DNA from: Mesocentrotus franciscanus
Lineage: Eukaryota > Echinodermata > Echinoidea > Camarodonta > Strongylocentrotidae
Length of the DNA: 64,000 bases
Assembly (NCBI GenBank): GCA_037976565.1
Contig: CP137668.1
Span: 1,279,548-1,343,547 of the forward strand
Direction of reading: 5' to 3'
Each line of letters begins with the position of its first letter. Within the stretch, counting starts at the first letter, position 1. This document shows positions 11,899-25,045 of this stretch, piece after piece. A model generated the notes under the pieces. The model was not told the DNA's origin and searched no databases. It saw only the letters and a list, made by a program, of their open reading frames with translations. A program made the translations under genes and the position numbers.

Positions 11899-12137
11899 TC
11901 AAATCAAACTTTGGTGAAGAAAAAAAATACAAAAAAATTCTCTCCCACAACCTGCCCCCAACTTGCACAAGGAGCACTTTTTACTACTCAATTCTAAAAC
12001 CTTTTTTAGGACCTTGTTTTGAGGCTCACACGATGCAGCATGGCACACTAGTTCATAGACCGAAAGCTTCAGTCTCTGATATCGACGGTTGTTCCGCTGA
12101 GATTGCATCTGGCTCCTCTGACCGCCTCTATACATAG
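11899..12137. other. Possible exon, strand unresolved
   Basis: On - the frame from 12135 starts with an ATG (MYRGGQRSQMQSQ), is rich in Arg and Gln, and would be a first exon just downstream of the CCAAT/E-box cluster at 12.4-12.6 kb. Its donor is weak. On + a good acceptor (CCTTTTTTAG|GACC, near 12010) is followed by a frame that ends at a stop. Joined to the + donor near 11621 it would add only about 13 residues. The promoter position favours the - reading, the splice sites the + reading. Confidence 0.3.
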
Positions 12138-12399
12138 ACTGAAGAACGTCCTATGGGGACTGTACGGGAGGAATGGTTCGGTTCGGCCGGACCGCGATGA
12201 ATGAGATATGCATCGAGATTTTTCACTCTTTACGTCTTCATATATCCAATTTGGCTGCAATATTACACTGAAACTTTTTGAAAATTAAAAATAACACAGA
12301 AATATCTACTTTGACTTACGATAGCTTGCTCATTTAGATCCTATATTAATGATTAATCCGAGAAAGTCTTGTAGTCAACAAGATTTGTTGTCAGCCATC

Positions 12400-12660
12400 T
12401 TGGTTTAAGTTGATGAATATTCATTTTTTCTTTTCGAACGTCCAATAGCTACGTATGAGTCAGCCCGGCTTGAGCCGGTGATGTTTGAATATTCATAAGC
12501 CCAATATCAAACACGTGCTCTGATTGGCCATTGGGCTTGTTTTGGTCGGTTGACCCGGAAATATATCGGGCGGGTCATGTCATAGATCACCAGTTCGAAT
12601 GCATGAACGTACCGTTTCCTTGGTTCTGAGATAAAAATTGGATAATGCATATACGTAAGT
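12400..12660. promoter_or_regulatory. Promoter-like CCAAT/E-box cluster
   Basis: The stretch holds several CCAAT boxes on both strands (GTCCAATAG, GCCCAATATC, CTGATTGGCC, CATTGGGC), an E-box CACGTG near 12513, and a YY1-like GCCATCTTGG near 12395. CpG is denser than in the surroundings. To the right, CATATAC|GTAAGT near 12655 could be the donor of a + strand untranslated first exon, and the possible - strand exon at 12135 lies to the left. This is inference from motif clustering only. Confidence 0.35.
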
Positions 12661-13152
12661 CCGTAAATTTTGCATTTAGAAATAATTCATTAAAAAATTG
12701 ATAACTGTACATAGGAGAAAAATAGACATAGTATTTTTGTATCTGATTTATAAATCAGAAAATTAGATCTAAATAAAGAAAATCGTGGGAGAAAATTTTT
12801 GACCTAAAAGTAGGCCAAAATCGGCTCAATCTCTCCCCGTGGTGGGAGCCGTATGGGGTACCGTCTGTGTATGGGGAATGTCAACAAATGTCAGTTTTAT
12901 TAAAGAATGACCCATACCAGACGGTTATTTCTGTCTAACTAGTTCACAGCATGCAGCACTGCACAACAGTACAAAAATACTCTACCCAGAGGACTGTACT
13001 TGCACTGGAAGAAAAAGAAGAACAAATGACCTTGTTAATCAACATCTCATCCAACTAGTAAGACCAGTGCCCTCCCCGTCCCCTAATGTGCTCCCCTTCC
13101 CCTAATGTGCTCCCCTTCCATCGTACCAGTGTCCTTTCAGTGGCTGGACCCA

Positions 13153-13198
13153 AGCCACGCCTAGCCACACCTAGCCACACCTAGCCACACCAAGCCAC
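13153..13198. repeat. Tandem 10-bp repeat
   Basis: Four to five units of TAGCCACACC and variants. It is preceded at 13085-13120 by a two-fold repeat of CCCCTAATGTGCTCCCCTTC. Confidence 0.85.
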
Positions 13199-13199
13199 T

Positions 13200-16100
13200 G
13201 GTAATGGTGACAAATGACATTGATGTTGAAGTTGGTGATAATGGTGATATTTATTGTGATGGAGAAAGCAGATTATCTTTTCAAAACAATCATAACAGAT
13301 ACAATAATCATAAATTATATTAGGCATGAAGTATACAACCTAATGCTAACTAGACAGCTTGATCCAAAGTCTATTTCAAAATAATAAAATATGTGTAAAA
13401 CAGGTATAAGTGTCGTTCTGGCTTCACTAGATGCTTAAAGGCCCATTTTAGGCCTAACACTGTTGTACACAGTGTTGTACACAATCAAACAGAACTTTCA
13501 CAGATACACTTTTGCTTGCTCTAGCCTCCTGCTAACTGCCATGTTATACAGTATACTATTCTAACAGTGATCTAAACCCAAAATAGTCACTGTGTATGAA
13601 GCTAAGTTTTATTCATGCATAGCATTAATAAATAACCTAAGAAACTTATAACAGAATCTGTGATTCTTTTAAAATCTGAAACATGTCATTAGAGTAGTGT
13701 ACTGATATTTACATATTCTCAAGTAAAATCTTAGATCTATTATTTTCCTAGCTTGCAAGTTTCATTTTCACATTTGATTTTTCTTTGCCAATCTTTATCT
13801 GTCTAGTTACATGTACAGTATTTGTCCTCCTTTTCTATCAACTTATTTTAGGGTAACTAATTACAACTACATACTATCAAAGTATTCATTCACAATATAT
13901 CATCTACTATGCATGCCCTCAACATACATGTACCATTGTTGAAGCCACGATGTTAATGTAAAGCCATGGACCTATTACTAAAGTGTATAATAGATAGAGA
14001 CTATCGTTAGCATGTGTTTGATGTCGACAAACCTTATACAGTTTAGCGAAGAATCTTTGATGTTCAACCCTAAACCTTAAGTACAAACTCATTGTTTGAA
14101 TGCAGCTGCTTTCAATAAGCTACCAAAGCAGTGACTCATTTGATCAAATAAAAATGAGTAAATTCTTTTCAGAACCTCTGAAAGGCTTCATTGTAACATG
14201 ATTTAGACTTATAGCCTAGTTTTCAGACTCTAAAAGATTGGTATTCACATAATCATCTCCTTTTTTCTTCTTTTTGAACTGACATTAAGCTACATTTTTT
14301 CCAGAGGATACCAGTTACATTCTAACTGGTTGATTTGCAAAGTACTTCGAAACATGTGTACTACTGAATCTACTGAAATGTAATTATATCATACTGAAAA
14401 TCCATGTGAAAAGAACTTCTTTTTCACACTCATATTATAATCGGTTATGATTATGATCCATATTGCCTCCAAACTTTAGTTACTAAAAATACCTGATTTT
14501 GTCTCTAGTTACTTTTGACCTCCCTGCTTTTCCCCTGTCAGTCTCAGACTGTTCTCTGCACCAAGAAGATAAGCATTTACCCTAGTCTTATACCTAGATA
14601 TAGCAAAGTATAATTAGAAGGAGGAGTCGGAAAGGAGTTATACAACCTTTAGGCTCAAGTCAGTTTGAAGAGCAAAGTGTCTGTAAGGGTGCCAATTATC
14701 TTACCATTGACTAGTCTGAAGGCTTAGAATTGGTTTTCATTAGAGTACTTGCTGCTTTGTTAGATGATCCTCAAACAAGAGTTGGAATACTCACTTAATT
14801 TGCAAGCCTACAAATATATTTTGGGTCTTCCATTTAACTTATGTTGAAATTATTGTCTACTTCTGACTTCTGAGTCAACAGTGTAAAAAATAAAAATTAT
14901 AAAATTTAATTAGTTCTGCTCATTATCATAAAGCCCACATGCTTAATGAGCCAATGAGATGAATGATATATACCGGTAAAGGATGTTTGTTCACATAGAG
15001 CTCTTGTGCTCCATCTAGCCTAGCACCTACTTATAGTGGGGGAGTCCCATTTACTATTGTGTTAGAATGAGCCTTGAAGTACATACATGTAGTCTACACC
15101 TAGGTTCAATAAAACACATGTTGAAAATATACTTCCTAGGACCCTACTGTAACTAGATAACTTATATACATGTACATGCATAACAAATCAGTAAACTTTG
15201 ATGAATGCACTTGAAGCATTGGCAATTATCATTTCAAGTATGAAAGACTTGAAGCATGGCTGATCGTCAACGAAATGGAGTTAAGTCTTTTGTCAACTCT
15301 GTTTGTTGCTACGGCAGGCAGCCAGTGAAAACGAACTCGTTTAATCAAATTATGGAAATGCAAGCATTACTTTAAACAAACAGAACTTTGTTATTCCTGG
15401 CTCATTTTTCCTGATTGAGGTATCATGTATGACAGGGCAGAAATTGAACTTTCTAGAAATGTGATTTTCTCTTTGAAATTCAGATACCGCCCGCCAAATG
15501 ACTTTGGTTTCCTCTCTTCAAATTGTTTTTAATCACTCATGCGTGAAATATGCATCATATGAGTTGCATCAAATGAAAAAGGCGATCTAAGCTTTACAAA
15601 TATGTGTAATTTATTAATTATAATTGCGATTAAGTTATGATAAACATCGATAATTCTCGGTTTCGTTTTTTCTGGGACGCACTGTATAGTTTACATGAGC
15701 TACCAGATTGTGTAATATTAAAAAAATGAATTTATTTTGGAATATATTTCTTATCATTTCGATTTGTTTTACAGAAGTGTTAAGAAACTTGTACTTCCAG
15801 ATAATATACCTGAGCCCATGAAATGAAAGAATTCATGTAGCCTCTAGTTTCACAAGTTTAATCACCAATTAGATGAACCAAACTTATTTAACCCATGGAC
15901 TCCTGAATTCTCTCATTCTCATAGGCAGAATACAGGAGCCACCGGTCCACTTCCAATAGGCAATTGGTTAAGTAGATCATGCAAACAGCACCAGTAGTAC
16001 ATGGTGAAAGAGAAGGCTATAAGGAAATAAGGTGATCATGATTTTGACAGTTCACTGTTAATAGGACATTAAACCCTTGACGTGCTAATTAACTCAGCCC

Positions 16101-16420
16101 CCAGATTCAATTAAGGTGCCAGCCTTGCTACGGACATTTACAATAAAAAAGCAACGATTGCAGTTGCCTCCAAGACTCGATGGATTTAAATCCACAGGAA
16201 GTTTTAACTACTAAAATCTGGCTCATATTTGCTTGAATGATTGAACATTTAATGACATTATGAGGAGCACAATGGGGGTAAGTCAGGCCTGCTGTAATTA
16301 ATGAACAATGTAGGTCAAGTCAGGCAAATGGAAAGACACAGTAATCTTGGCATGGGGTATGATGTCATGTTTTGGCAGCATGTTTTCCAATGTGTGGGGT
16401 CAGTGAATTGTAAGAGAGAG
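13200..16420. other. No gene seen
   Basis: More than 3 kb of AT-rich sequence without an ORF of note, RNA gene or clear element. At 15895-15970 a short repeat containing ACAGGAGCCACCGGTC resembles 25980-26055. Confidence 0.5.
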
Positions 16421-16424
16421 AGAG

Positions 16425-16467
16425 ATTGCTGTAAATTACATGATGTGTTCATGTAATTTACAGCAAT
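16425..16467. repeat. Perfect 19-bp hairpin
   Basis: Two 19-nt arms are exact inverted copies around the 5-nt spacer TGTGT. The left arm begins ATTGCTGTAAATTAC. It follows a short GA run. Confidence 0.95.
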
Positions 16468-16503
16468 GGAAAGTATGGAATCAATATCATGATGACCATA
16501 CAG

Positions 16504-16735
16504 TGGCAGTTCCAGATTCTTTAGCTACATGTAGGTGGGGGGGGGGGGCACATTTCACAGAAAATGCTGACAAACAACAACAAAATTATCAGATGTTGCC
16601 AGTAAGGGAGGGGTACATATATGTAGGCACACATTTTTTTTTTTGTGAAGTTGGGTTTATAATGCAAGATATAGTTTTGCCAAGGGGGATGGGCTCGGGC
16701 ACATGCCCTCTCTGCCCCCTGAATCTTCCATTTTT
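16504..16735. mobile_element. Member of the GGGCACGTGCC repeat family
   Basis: It begins CAGTGGCAGTTCCAG, has an 11-12 nt G run followed by CACATTT, a T run, then GGGCACATGCCCTCTCTGCC and CCCTGAATCTTCC near the end. It is a diverged relative of 5865-6118. Confidence 0.5.
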
Positions 16736-16759
16736 ATTCAAAATTAGTTTATAATCTTT

Positions 16760-18560
16760 CACAATTCATGGTCACAATTGCAGTTGGTCCTCATAAAAAA
16801 AATTTAATGCTCGATTAAAATCTGAGAGATTCATTAGTCTGGATATACTCCAAATTTATTTCCTTTAATTATAATTTAAAGTACAACACAGGCCATAAAA
16901 CGTATCAAGTGTGAAGTTTCAGTTTGTAATAACTTTAGAAATAAACTTTGAAATATGTCATGTGCATACATTTAAAATATTTGTATTCTTTGAGAGCAAT
17001 AGATTTCTTATGGATGTGAAAGGGTTTTTATAGCAATATAGAATATATCAAAAGATCAAGAATTCATAGAATCTTATTTGTCAAATAGTGCCCTGTGAAC
17101 TTGATATTTAGAAAATCTCTTCTGAAATGCAAATACTCAAGATTCTTTTCAAACCTTACTGACTGATATGAAAGGTTTGCCAAACCCTAGCTCCAAAATC
17201 CCCTAACATTGCTTTTACAAGCTTTGAAGATATTCACATTTTGTAGATCTTGATGAACCAAGTCGTTTTTTACACTATGTTCGGGAAGAAATGTGGCTTG
17301 CAAAGGGGAAGTCCCAGCTGAAGAGAGTAAACACTTCATATGTGATTTCTATACATTACATTCCTATGGACCTAAGGGTAAAGAAGCATACAACTTGTAG
17401 GCCTATTTGATTTCCTCTGCAAAGGGTGTCATTTCAAAAGTTGGCAATGCATATTTTGCAAATAATGATTTTACCCTTTTACAGGATTTTTCGCATTCTG
17501 GCCCCTTGTTCAATCATGGAACCTAGGCTACTACATACTCCGATACAGTCCCCTCATTTGATTTAGGGTTTTTATTTAGATTGCTCATGATGATAAACTC
17601 TGACATCACCCTTCAACGGTCTGTCAGAGCTACTTTTAAACCATTCTAATCTATTTTTGGTTGTATGTTTCATATTGGAGTTGCTTTCACCTGATATTTC
17701 TTGAGGGACCAGGATATTAGAATTACACTTCCCCAGATCGGAAGGGGGCTGCAGTGGATCGCTCTAAGCTTCCGTCGGGCCCTGTGTTTCAGAAACAGGA
17801 GTTTGGCATGGATTTGGTTTTAAAGGGGATTTTTTAGAGGTAGTTAATTCCAGGAAAATGAGCATTTTAGAGTTTGTATTAGAATTCAGTTCGATGGAAG
17901 AATGCCTTTTTCTGATATCACTTTCCTGTTTTAAAGATGGATCTAAAAAACAATCACAGTCATTTTATTGATGGCATGACAAGGGTGAATTTAATTTACA
18001 TACTCTGTGTATATACTTCTTTTGTATAAAAGAAACAAAAGAGAGATAAAGAACTTCTTTATTAGTTTCAGGTGGTTTGCCTTTGCATTTTATACATCAT
18101 ATAAAATTATAAATAGATGTAAAACATGTGAGCTTGCCAAGCTTTGTGTAACCTGTTTCTAAGTTATTTATAAATAGGCCTTTCTGTATTGGTTTCACTA
18201 CAGTTTTAAACTCTGCTACACCTTTTATCCACAGAGGCAGTATAGTTTGTATCCTTGTTGATGTAAGGCATGGCATACTATGAAATGTAGTTTAAAACAA
18301 ATTTTCAGTCAGCAAAATAAAAGGAATTGACTCTTAACCTTCCATTGCCCTTCCATGTTTGATATTCATTCTAGTATTCCACTACCAAAGAGAAACTCGA
18401 TTTTCTTCTCAAAATCCAACAGAGGCACATGAATAATGTGAAGTTTAAGATAATACTGTATATCACTCATTAGATGGAGATATAAAGTGGAAACGAACTA
18501 CATATTGAAACATGTCTAATGTTCATGATCCTATATGTAGGCCTATTTGTTGATTAAAGA
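16760..18560. other. No gene seen
   Basis: AT-rich unique-looking sequence with no supported exon or element. Confidence 0.45.
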
Positions 18561-18568
18561 TACACAAG

Positions 18569-18748
18569 CTGCATTTACACTGCAAGCAAAAATCATCAAT
18601 TTTTCTCACATTCCAGTGTTTTGTCGCAAGTTGCTAGGCAACTGCCGGTAAACACAACCAAAAACCCACCTCGGGTGTGGTGTGGAATGAGCAAACACCA
18701 ACGTTTTTTTATGGGTTTATGATGTTTATCCAGAAGTGTAAATGGCAG
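18569..18748. mobile_element. Short inverted-repeat element
   Basis: The ends CTGCATTTACACT and AGTGTAAATGGCAG are inverted copies with one extra base, and similarity continues inward (AATCATCA / TGATGTTTAT). No target duplication is clear. It contains the X-box at 18630-18642. Confidence 0.5.
18630..18642. promoter_or_regulatory. RFX-type X-box match
   Basis: GTTGCTAGGCAAC fits the X-box consensus RYYNYY-N-RRNRAC at every position. RFX factors use such sites mainly at ciliary genes. No exon lies nearby, and the site sits inside a short inverted-repeat element, so it may be incidental. Confidence 0.4.
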
Positions 18749-18759
18749 TCTAAAAAATG

Positions 18760-19195
18760 ATGGTTTTTCAAAATGGTTTTGGGGCTGTGTACATGGGCCT
18801 ATATACATGTACAGTGTGAGTTCATGATTAAAATCGTATGTAATTGATTACGAGGATATCTTTCATTTTTATTAGATTCTTACTAATTGAAAGTGCATCT
18901 TTTACTGTATGATAAAAAAAGTTGTTGAACACAGTATATGCTTGATTCATGACTTTCTTGAATAATATCTACAAATAATCGACTATATTGTCAGTGATGA
19001 CTTCCTGCTTGTGGGATCAAAGTGCAATTTGGGATTTCCTATTCACTATTTTATTAAGGTCATCGATCACTACTTCTATGGTAAGATTATAATAATAGGC
19101 GTTAATTTGTTTCAAGTACATGTGTAATATAATGAAATGTGTTTCCTTACTTGATGGATTTGATGTGAGATCTTATATACAGTGTAGGATAGCCC

Positions 19196-19196
<1 letters not shown>
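18760..19196. other. No gene seen
   Basis: AT-rich sequence without supported features. Confidence 0.4.

Positions 19197-19197
<1 letters not shown>

Positions 19198-19229
<32 letters not shown>
19198..19229. repeat. (TA)n microsatellite
   Basis: Uninterrupted TA dinucleotides for about 30 bp. Confidence 0.95.
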
Positions 19230-19232
<3 letters not shown>

Positions 19233-19440
19233 AGGCCTACATATGAATTTTGACAAGTTGGTTTACCAAGCCACTGGTTTGAGTCAGAATGAATGAGGCA
19301 ATAGCTTGGGTGATATTCTTGAATCTAGGGCGTATCATACATTTGGATTTGGAATTATACCTCTTATGTTTATGGATGGAATACTGTGTTAAGTCTCAGC
19401 TAAGAGTCGGTATGCACATGTTTAGATTAAAGTGATCTTA

Positions 19441-19903
19441 CCCCCTGTCCACACACAACATTTTCCGTGATGAGGCGTGATTAGTTATACCGTTTCGCGA
19501 TAGTTATATGATGAAATTGTGTGTGTGGACACTTACTAACGATACGTCGTATAACGAAACGTCGTATAACGAAACGCAGGTTTGGGCATCGTTAATCGTT
19601 TCGAACTAGAACTCAATAACTAATCACGCCTTATCACGCTTAATCACGGAAATTTTGTGTGTGGACGGAACTAGTCTAACTGGGGCTTAACGTCGGATCG
19701 CGCGCGAAAGGAGACCTGACCTCTCATTTCCGCTTCCATTTCATGACCGCAGTAGCAAACTGGGCACCTATCGACATTTCGCTGTAGAGTTTTGGGATTA
19801 CTTTGTTGTGTGTGTGGACACCCTGGAATTTATACAATGATTCTTTATACGACGTATCGTTATAGAGTTTTGGGATAAATTTTTTTTGTGTGTGGACACG
19901 CTG
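19441..19903. mobile_element. GTCCACACACAA element, copy 1
   Basis: The left end is CCCTGTCCACACACAAC and the right end TTGTGTGTGGACACGCTG, an inverted pair. Inside, TTGTGTGTGGAC recurs several times next to TACGACGT and ATCACG words, so the element is built of internal repeats. The other copy, at 51455-52357, lets the common sequence be aligned. No ORF of interest. Confidence 0.8.
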
Positions 19904-19909
19904 ATGTTT

Positions 19910-22900
19910 AATCGCTGGTGTATATGAGCATTAAACCCAGCTACAGCCTTCTTACACACTGATTTAAGCTCTGATTTAAGCCCAAGATTAGTTCTCAAAT
20001 GATCTTTGTGTTAATGTCATCCATTTAAAGCTTGACCTGAAAAAGAGAGACCATTTTTCTCTGGCCCCAAAACTATCAAAAGGAACTAGACTCCCCCAAG
20101 TTTGAAATTTAAAGAGGCACTAACTGCAGATTTTTACTTTTGCACAAATGAAATAGACACACATATATACAGGGTGTATGGCCAATGGGAACATCTACAT
20201 AAGTATTGCTATTTCAATTCATTGATTTGATAACTGTGGCTGATTGATAATCTTATTTGGTTGCATTTGAGTTCTAATCAAAACTGTTGAAAAGATGCTG
20301 GGCTAGAGTTATCAATGTAGACTCCTAAACCAGCATGCATGCACAAAACAAATAATACCTTCTAAATCTACATACATGTACATTAATAATATACCAAAGA
20401 AAAACTAACAAGAAGTGAATCAGTACTTAGTATTTTGTTTAGTTGATATTTTCAGGTAAAACCACATTCTTGGGAATATTGATTATCACACCTCTCTCAA
20501 TATTTACTACTGTAGAAGGAGACATTCGAGAAGTTTATTTTCTTGAGAAAAAAAAACCCAGGAGAAAAATATTCACCCTTTCCCAGATCCAATCTTTCTT
20601 CAATTTCACCTAATTTCAATGAGTGTCTAGACCAAAGATAAGGACCATGTCCCTGGATATTCATCCAGATGTAGGGGAGCTCTTCCTCAAGCTGAGTTAA
20701 AAGGTTATTTTGAGATGTATTAACAGATCATATAAACCATGCACACTGTGATGGTGCCCTTGTGTAGAAAATATACTAAAGACTTTAATTCTAAAGGCTG
20801 CATGCGTGCAAGTAATTTCTTTTCTTTGTCTGTACATGTATGTTATGAAAGAAAAGGCTTCTAGAATCTAGAATGTAGGATGTAATTTGTTTGCTTCTTG
20901 AAGTTGAAGAAAGTTCCCTTTTTGTTGGCCTGTATGTGATGGTGCCTGTATGTGATGGTGCCTGGTGGTGGTCGTCGTCGTGGGTTGGGGGTGAAAATGA
21001 GGAGCACTGATATGAAATTTTGTGACCAAATGAGATGTATTTTCTTTTAAACCATCTATTACCATATACTCTTGAGGTTAATTATTGCATGTGTAATTTT
21101 AGATTAAATAATGACATGCTAAAATAACAAATTTCTAAATATTATTTTTGTTTCATGAAACACAAAGTATATGGAAGCATTTCACTTTGGTAAATTTACA
21201 GCATATTGTACGTGAATAGCCAGTGATAGAACATGTTGTGTTTACAAAACAATGTAACTACCGGTACAACTGTTCTGGTTACAGACATGCTTCCATTACA
21301 TGTCTGTAATGAATGGTACATGTATGAGACTATGAGTGCAATCATGTTACCCTCACCCACCTGTTCTTTTCTAAGACCAATAAGATTGAATTCATTGTCA
21401 GTTACTTGTAATAGGTAATGAATACAAACACACATGGTACTCATATCTAATATTAAGCTGATTGTGTAGTGACTTGAAAGGTAATCCCCCTGTCTGACAA
21501 GCTCAAAATGAAAAAAGGACTTTATTTTATACGGTAAATTGTTGGAATATTTACAAGCAGCTCAAAACGCATGAGGTTGCAATGACGAACGTCTGGGCTC
21601 AACACAGCAGGTCTGGTGCACTTGAGCATACTCATGTAATTCTATACCCCCATAAAAGGCATAATGTTGAAGTTCATGTATAGGGCATATGCATAGAGAC
21701 TCTAAAAAATTTAGTCTGGACCTCCTGTGAAAGAAGTTGATGTAGAGCTTGGCTTCATTGATCTTGGAAAATCTTTTGAAAAAATCCAAAGTAGAATAAT
21801 AATTCGTTTTTGAAAAAAAAAAAAAAAACTAATGATTTTTTATTTACTTTTAACAGTCACTTTTTAGTTTGAGAAAAAAATGTTTAAGTTTGTTTCAACC
21901 ATAGGGTGAATGCAGGGATTTCCCTTTTTCATTTTCTGCAATATTGTGTAATCCATGTCAAATCTCTACGGTATTTACGATAGTAATAACTTTTCAAGTA
22001 AATTGCTTTAAAATCTTTGTATCCTGAATTCGAACAAGATCATTTTTTTTACTTCCTCATTCTGTGGATACATGTAATACTTTCAAGGTTAATATTCGAT
22101 GAAAATGTACTTTGGCCACTAGCTCATTTCAAACAAAGCTCAATTTCTTTTCCTGCATAAATTCAATGCTGTTTTACAGATTGAGGAATTACTTAGTTTA
22201 CATTACTGCCACATAATCCATATATTTGTTGGTGTATCAACTGTGTGTTTGTAGCAAGAATAGCCAAAGGATGTATTTCACATTTTGTAGGATATTTTCT
22301 ACATAGTTTTCCATAATAAAAGAAACAATGATAATTCAGGGACACAATAGGAATACCGACTAAAAATACAAAAGAGGAAAACATCTCTCAAATAATAACC
22401 CCTGTACTTGTCACTTTTCTGTATGTTCTCCCCTTTACCACTATTCAACTACTTTTTCTCCATTTTTTTTACTAGAAATGTATTTTGGACTATAATGCAG
22501 TATTGTCAAATACCTATCTTGTGATTCTGTGTAACTGCTAATGATTTTGTTTGTGTGACATATTTAGAAAAGTTCAGTCACAGAGATGTGAGTAGACTCA
22601 TGTTTGCCTTTGAATTCCTGAATGATTCATGCCATGTTGCCTGTGAGTGACTGTCAGACACAATAGGAGTGTATTAAAGGTATATGTTACAATACATTTT
22701 CAACTCAAAAATTAAAGTGATGCACTGACTGAGCTGTAACAAGTTAGTACAAAGGATAAGGTGAACAGGCAAAACAGTATAGGTCTACATGAAGAAATAA
22801 GACATATTTAGGATAATTCAGCATATTTTCTCTAGCCGTGATTTTGTCAAATTGTGTATGGTATGATTCCATCTTGAGATAGTCTTGTTTTTCTGAAAGT

Positions 22901-25040
22901 ATTATATAATGTTACGAGCAAAAATATTGTATTCTAACATATCACCGAGTAATATTCCTCTATTTCTGTTTTTCTTATTGCCTAATTCACTTTTATATAC
23001 ATTTTTTGGGGTTAATTTACAGAAGTTCATCATTTTATTGGCAGGTCCAAGCTATTTTGTCCCATAATATGTGTTTCAATATAAAGGACTGTATGAAGCT
23101 GATAGCCCTACTAAAGCTTGAATCAGACAAAACATGCAACACAATTATATGAGAAATACCTCACTCGTTCTTTTGGATGTTTGGATATAGGCAAATGTAT
23201 ACTAGAAATCCTTGACAAAATACCTATTGTTCAGTTTCTATGAACTTTTACAAACCATAAGAGTTATACAAATGTAACAAAAGTCCAGTCTCCTTCTAAA
23301 CGTTGTACCCTAAATACAAACACAATAGCTGACAGCCTTAATTGTCATTGTTTGAAGTGAAACAATTAAATGGTTTATAAAAGTGAAACTATCAGTTTTA
23401 TTATATGCCCAAACAAAGTAACCATGATAATTTTTGTATTGTTCAAAGCCAGATCACGAGTTGTATACAGTAGACCTATTACCAAATACTGTGGTCTTTA
23501 CACAGTATACAAATATCTTATTAAGTTAAAGAGGTATTTTCTTTCATGAAGTATTCTAGATGATCTGCTAGATTATTAAAGGGACCCAACCTCATTGCAC
23601 CCATTATTTCATGTATACCTTCTTGGCTCTTACCTTCCATGTATTTGACAAAGGTCTAATTTATTTCAACATTCTATTCAGACAGGCTACAAAATCATCA
23701 CAAGATCATCAGAATTATCTTCCTTTTATTTTCCTAAGATAATTGATGAGTGACTGGCTATGTGTCCATTGTTTACTTTCGATTATACTGACCCAATATT
23801 TATGTTTTCAATGTCCCTCTTCCGTTCCTCACATGCACTTGTAAGTTTGTGCTTCAGTGCATGTATTTGGGAGGTCATAATTTTTTGGTGGACATGATTT
23901 CAGGCAACAGGTGATCAGGAACTAGATCTAGAATCCTCCAGAGGGACGATCCTGTCTGACCCATACCGGTTACCATGGTAACGGATATCACAGGAAGTCT
24001 CTTCAACAATTTCTGGTCATTGGACCTTCCATGTGCATCCTGGAAACGTGATAATTGAGTAGTCTTTCTTCTCATTAATCTCATTTAATCTCATGTCATT
24101 TTCATTTTATTCTTCATTTCTCTGAAAGTGTGACTGTCCCAATAACAGGCATTCGGCGTACACAGTTTATATATTACCAATATCCTAGCATGGGTGCCAT
24201 TTGGTTGTGGGGAATGTCATGCCAAATCTCTATTTTATGTGTGTTTAGATGAAATGAAATTCACTTTGATTATGTTGGACCCCCCCCCGAAAAATGGAAT
24301 AAATGATACTAAGTACATGTAGACCCAATGCCGGGCCAGTATTCTGCTAAAGTTTAAGTTTTCCCTTTTTAAACATAATGCAGGGTTCGATTTAAATGAA
24401 TTAGCAAAATGCTGATCTGTAAGTTTTAGGGATAACATCATGAATTTGGTTTTTCCTTTCATTTGATTAAGATATTAACTAAGCTTTATAAACGCCAGTA
24501 GATTTTATAAGTAAAGAAAAGTTGACATATTTATTATTATTAGTTTTACTTTTTCATTTGAATATAACAGTGATTGATATTTTTGAATAAATAAATAAAT
24601 GAATAAATACACATACACATAATAAATAAACAAGCAAAAACCAAAACAATCATATGGTGCAAGTGAAATGCACTATTAATTCAAATTGATATGCTTACAT
24701 GTACATGGTCTTCAGTTTCAAGCAAGTCAAGTCTCATTCGAATCCCATGCCTGCTGAATATTATGACATGAATTTAATTTGATTTATCTATGAAAAAGTC
24801 TTTGTATTTATAACCCTGTACATGTAATAGCTGAATATGTGCAGTATAAGACCAATTTCAAATATGATTTGTTGGATGAAGTAAGACGAGAGAGGTCTCC
24901 CTTTCACTACACCATCAATCTGACATGAAGCCCTTGGATTGTAGCCCAAGAGAACCCCCCTTCCCTTCCACTTCCCCTTCCTCAGCGAATGCTCGGTGTA
25001 TGACATCATGCTGTTGTGAGTGTGAGCTCAACATCTCTAC
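19910..25040. other. No gene seen in about 5 kb
   Basis: I find no exon with matching splice sites. Small features: a two-fold GCCTGTATGTGATGGT repeat at 20930-20960, an A run at 21815-21830, a C run at 24278-24286, and an AATAAATAAATG-type run at 24585-24630. The open frame on - from 21789 to 21562 is unrecognised and probably chance. Confidence 0.5.
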
Positions 25041-25045
25041 ATAAT

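Noticed and set aside
19441..19903. A CRISPR-like array because of the recurring TTGTGTGTGGAC word
   Set aside because: Spacing is irregular, the word occurs in both orientations, and a second diverged copy exists elsewhere. It is a eukaryotic repeat element.
21562..21789. A minus-strand exon (75 open codons)
   Set aside because: No phase-consistent neighbours, no recognisable motif, AT-rich context.
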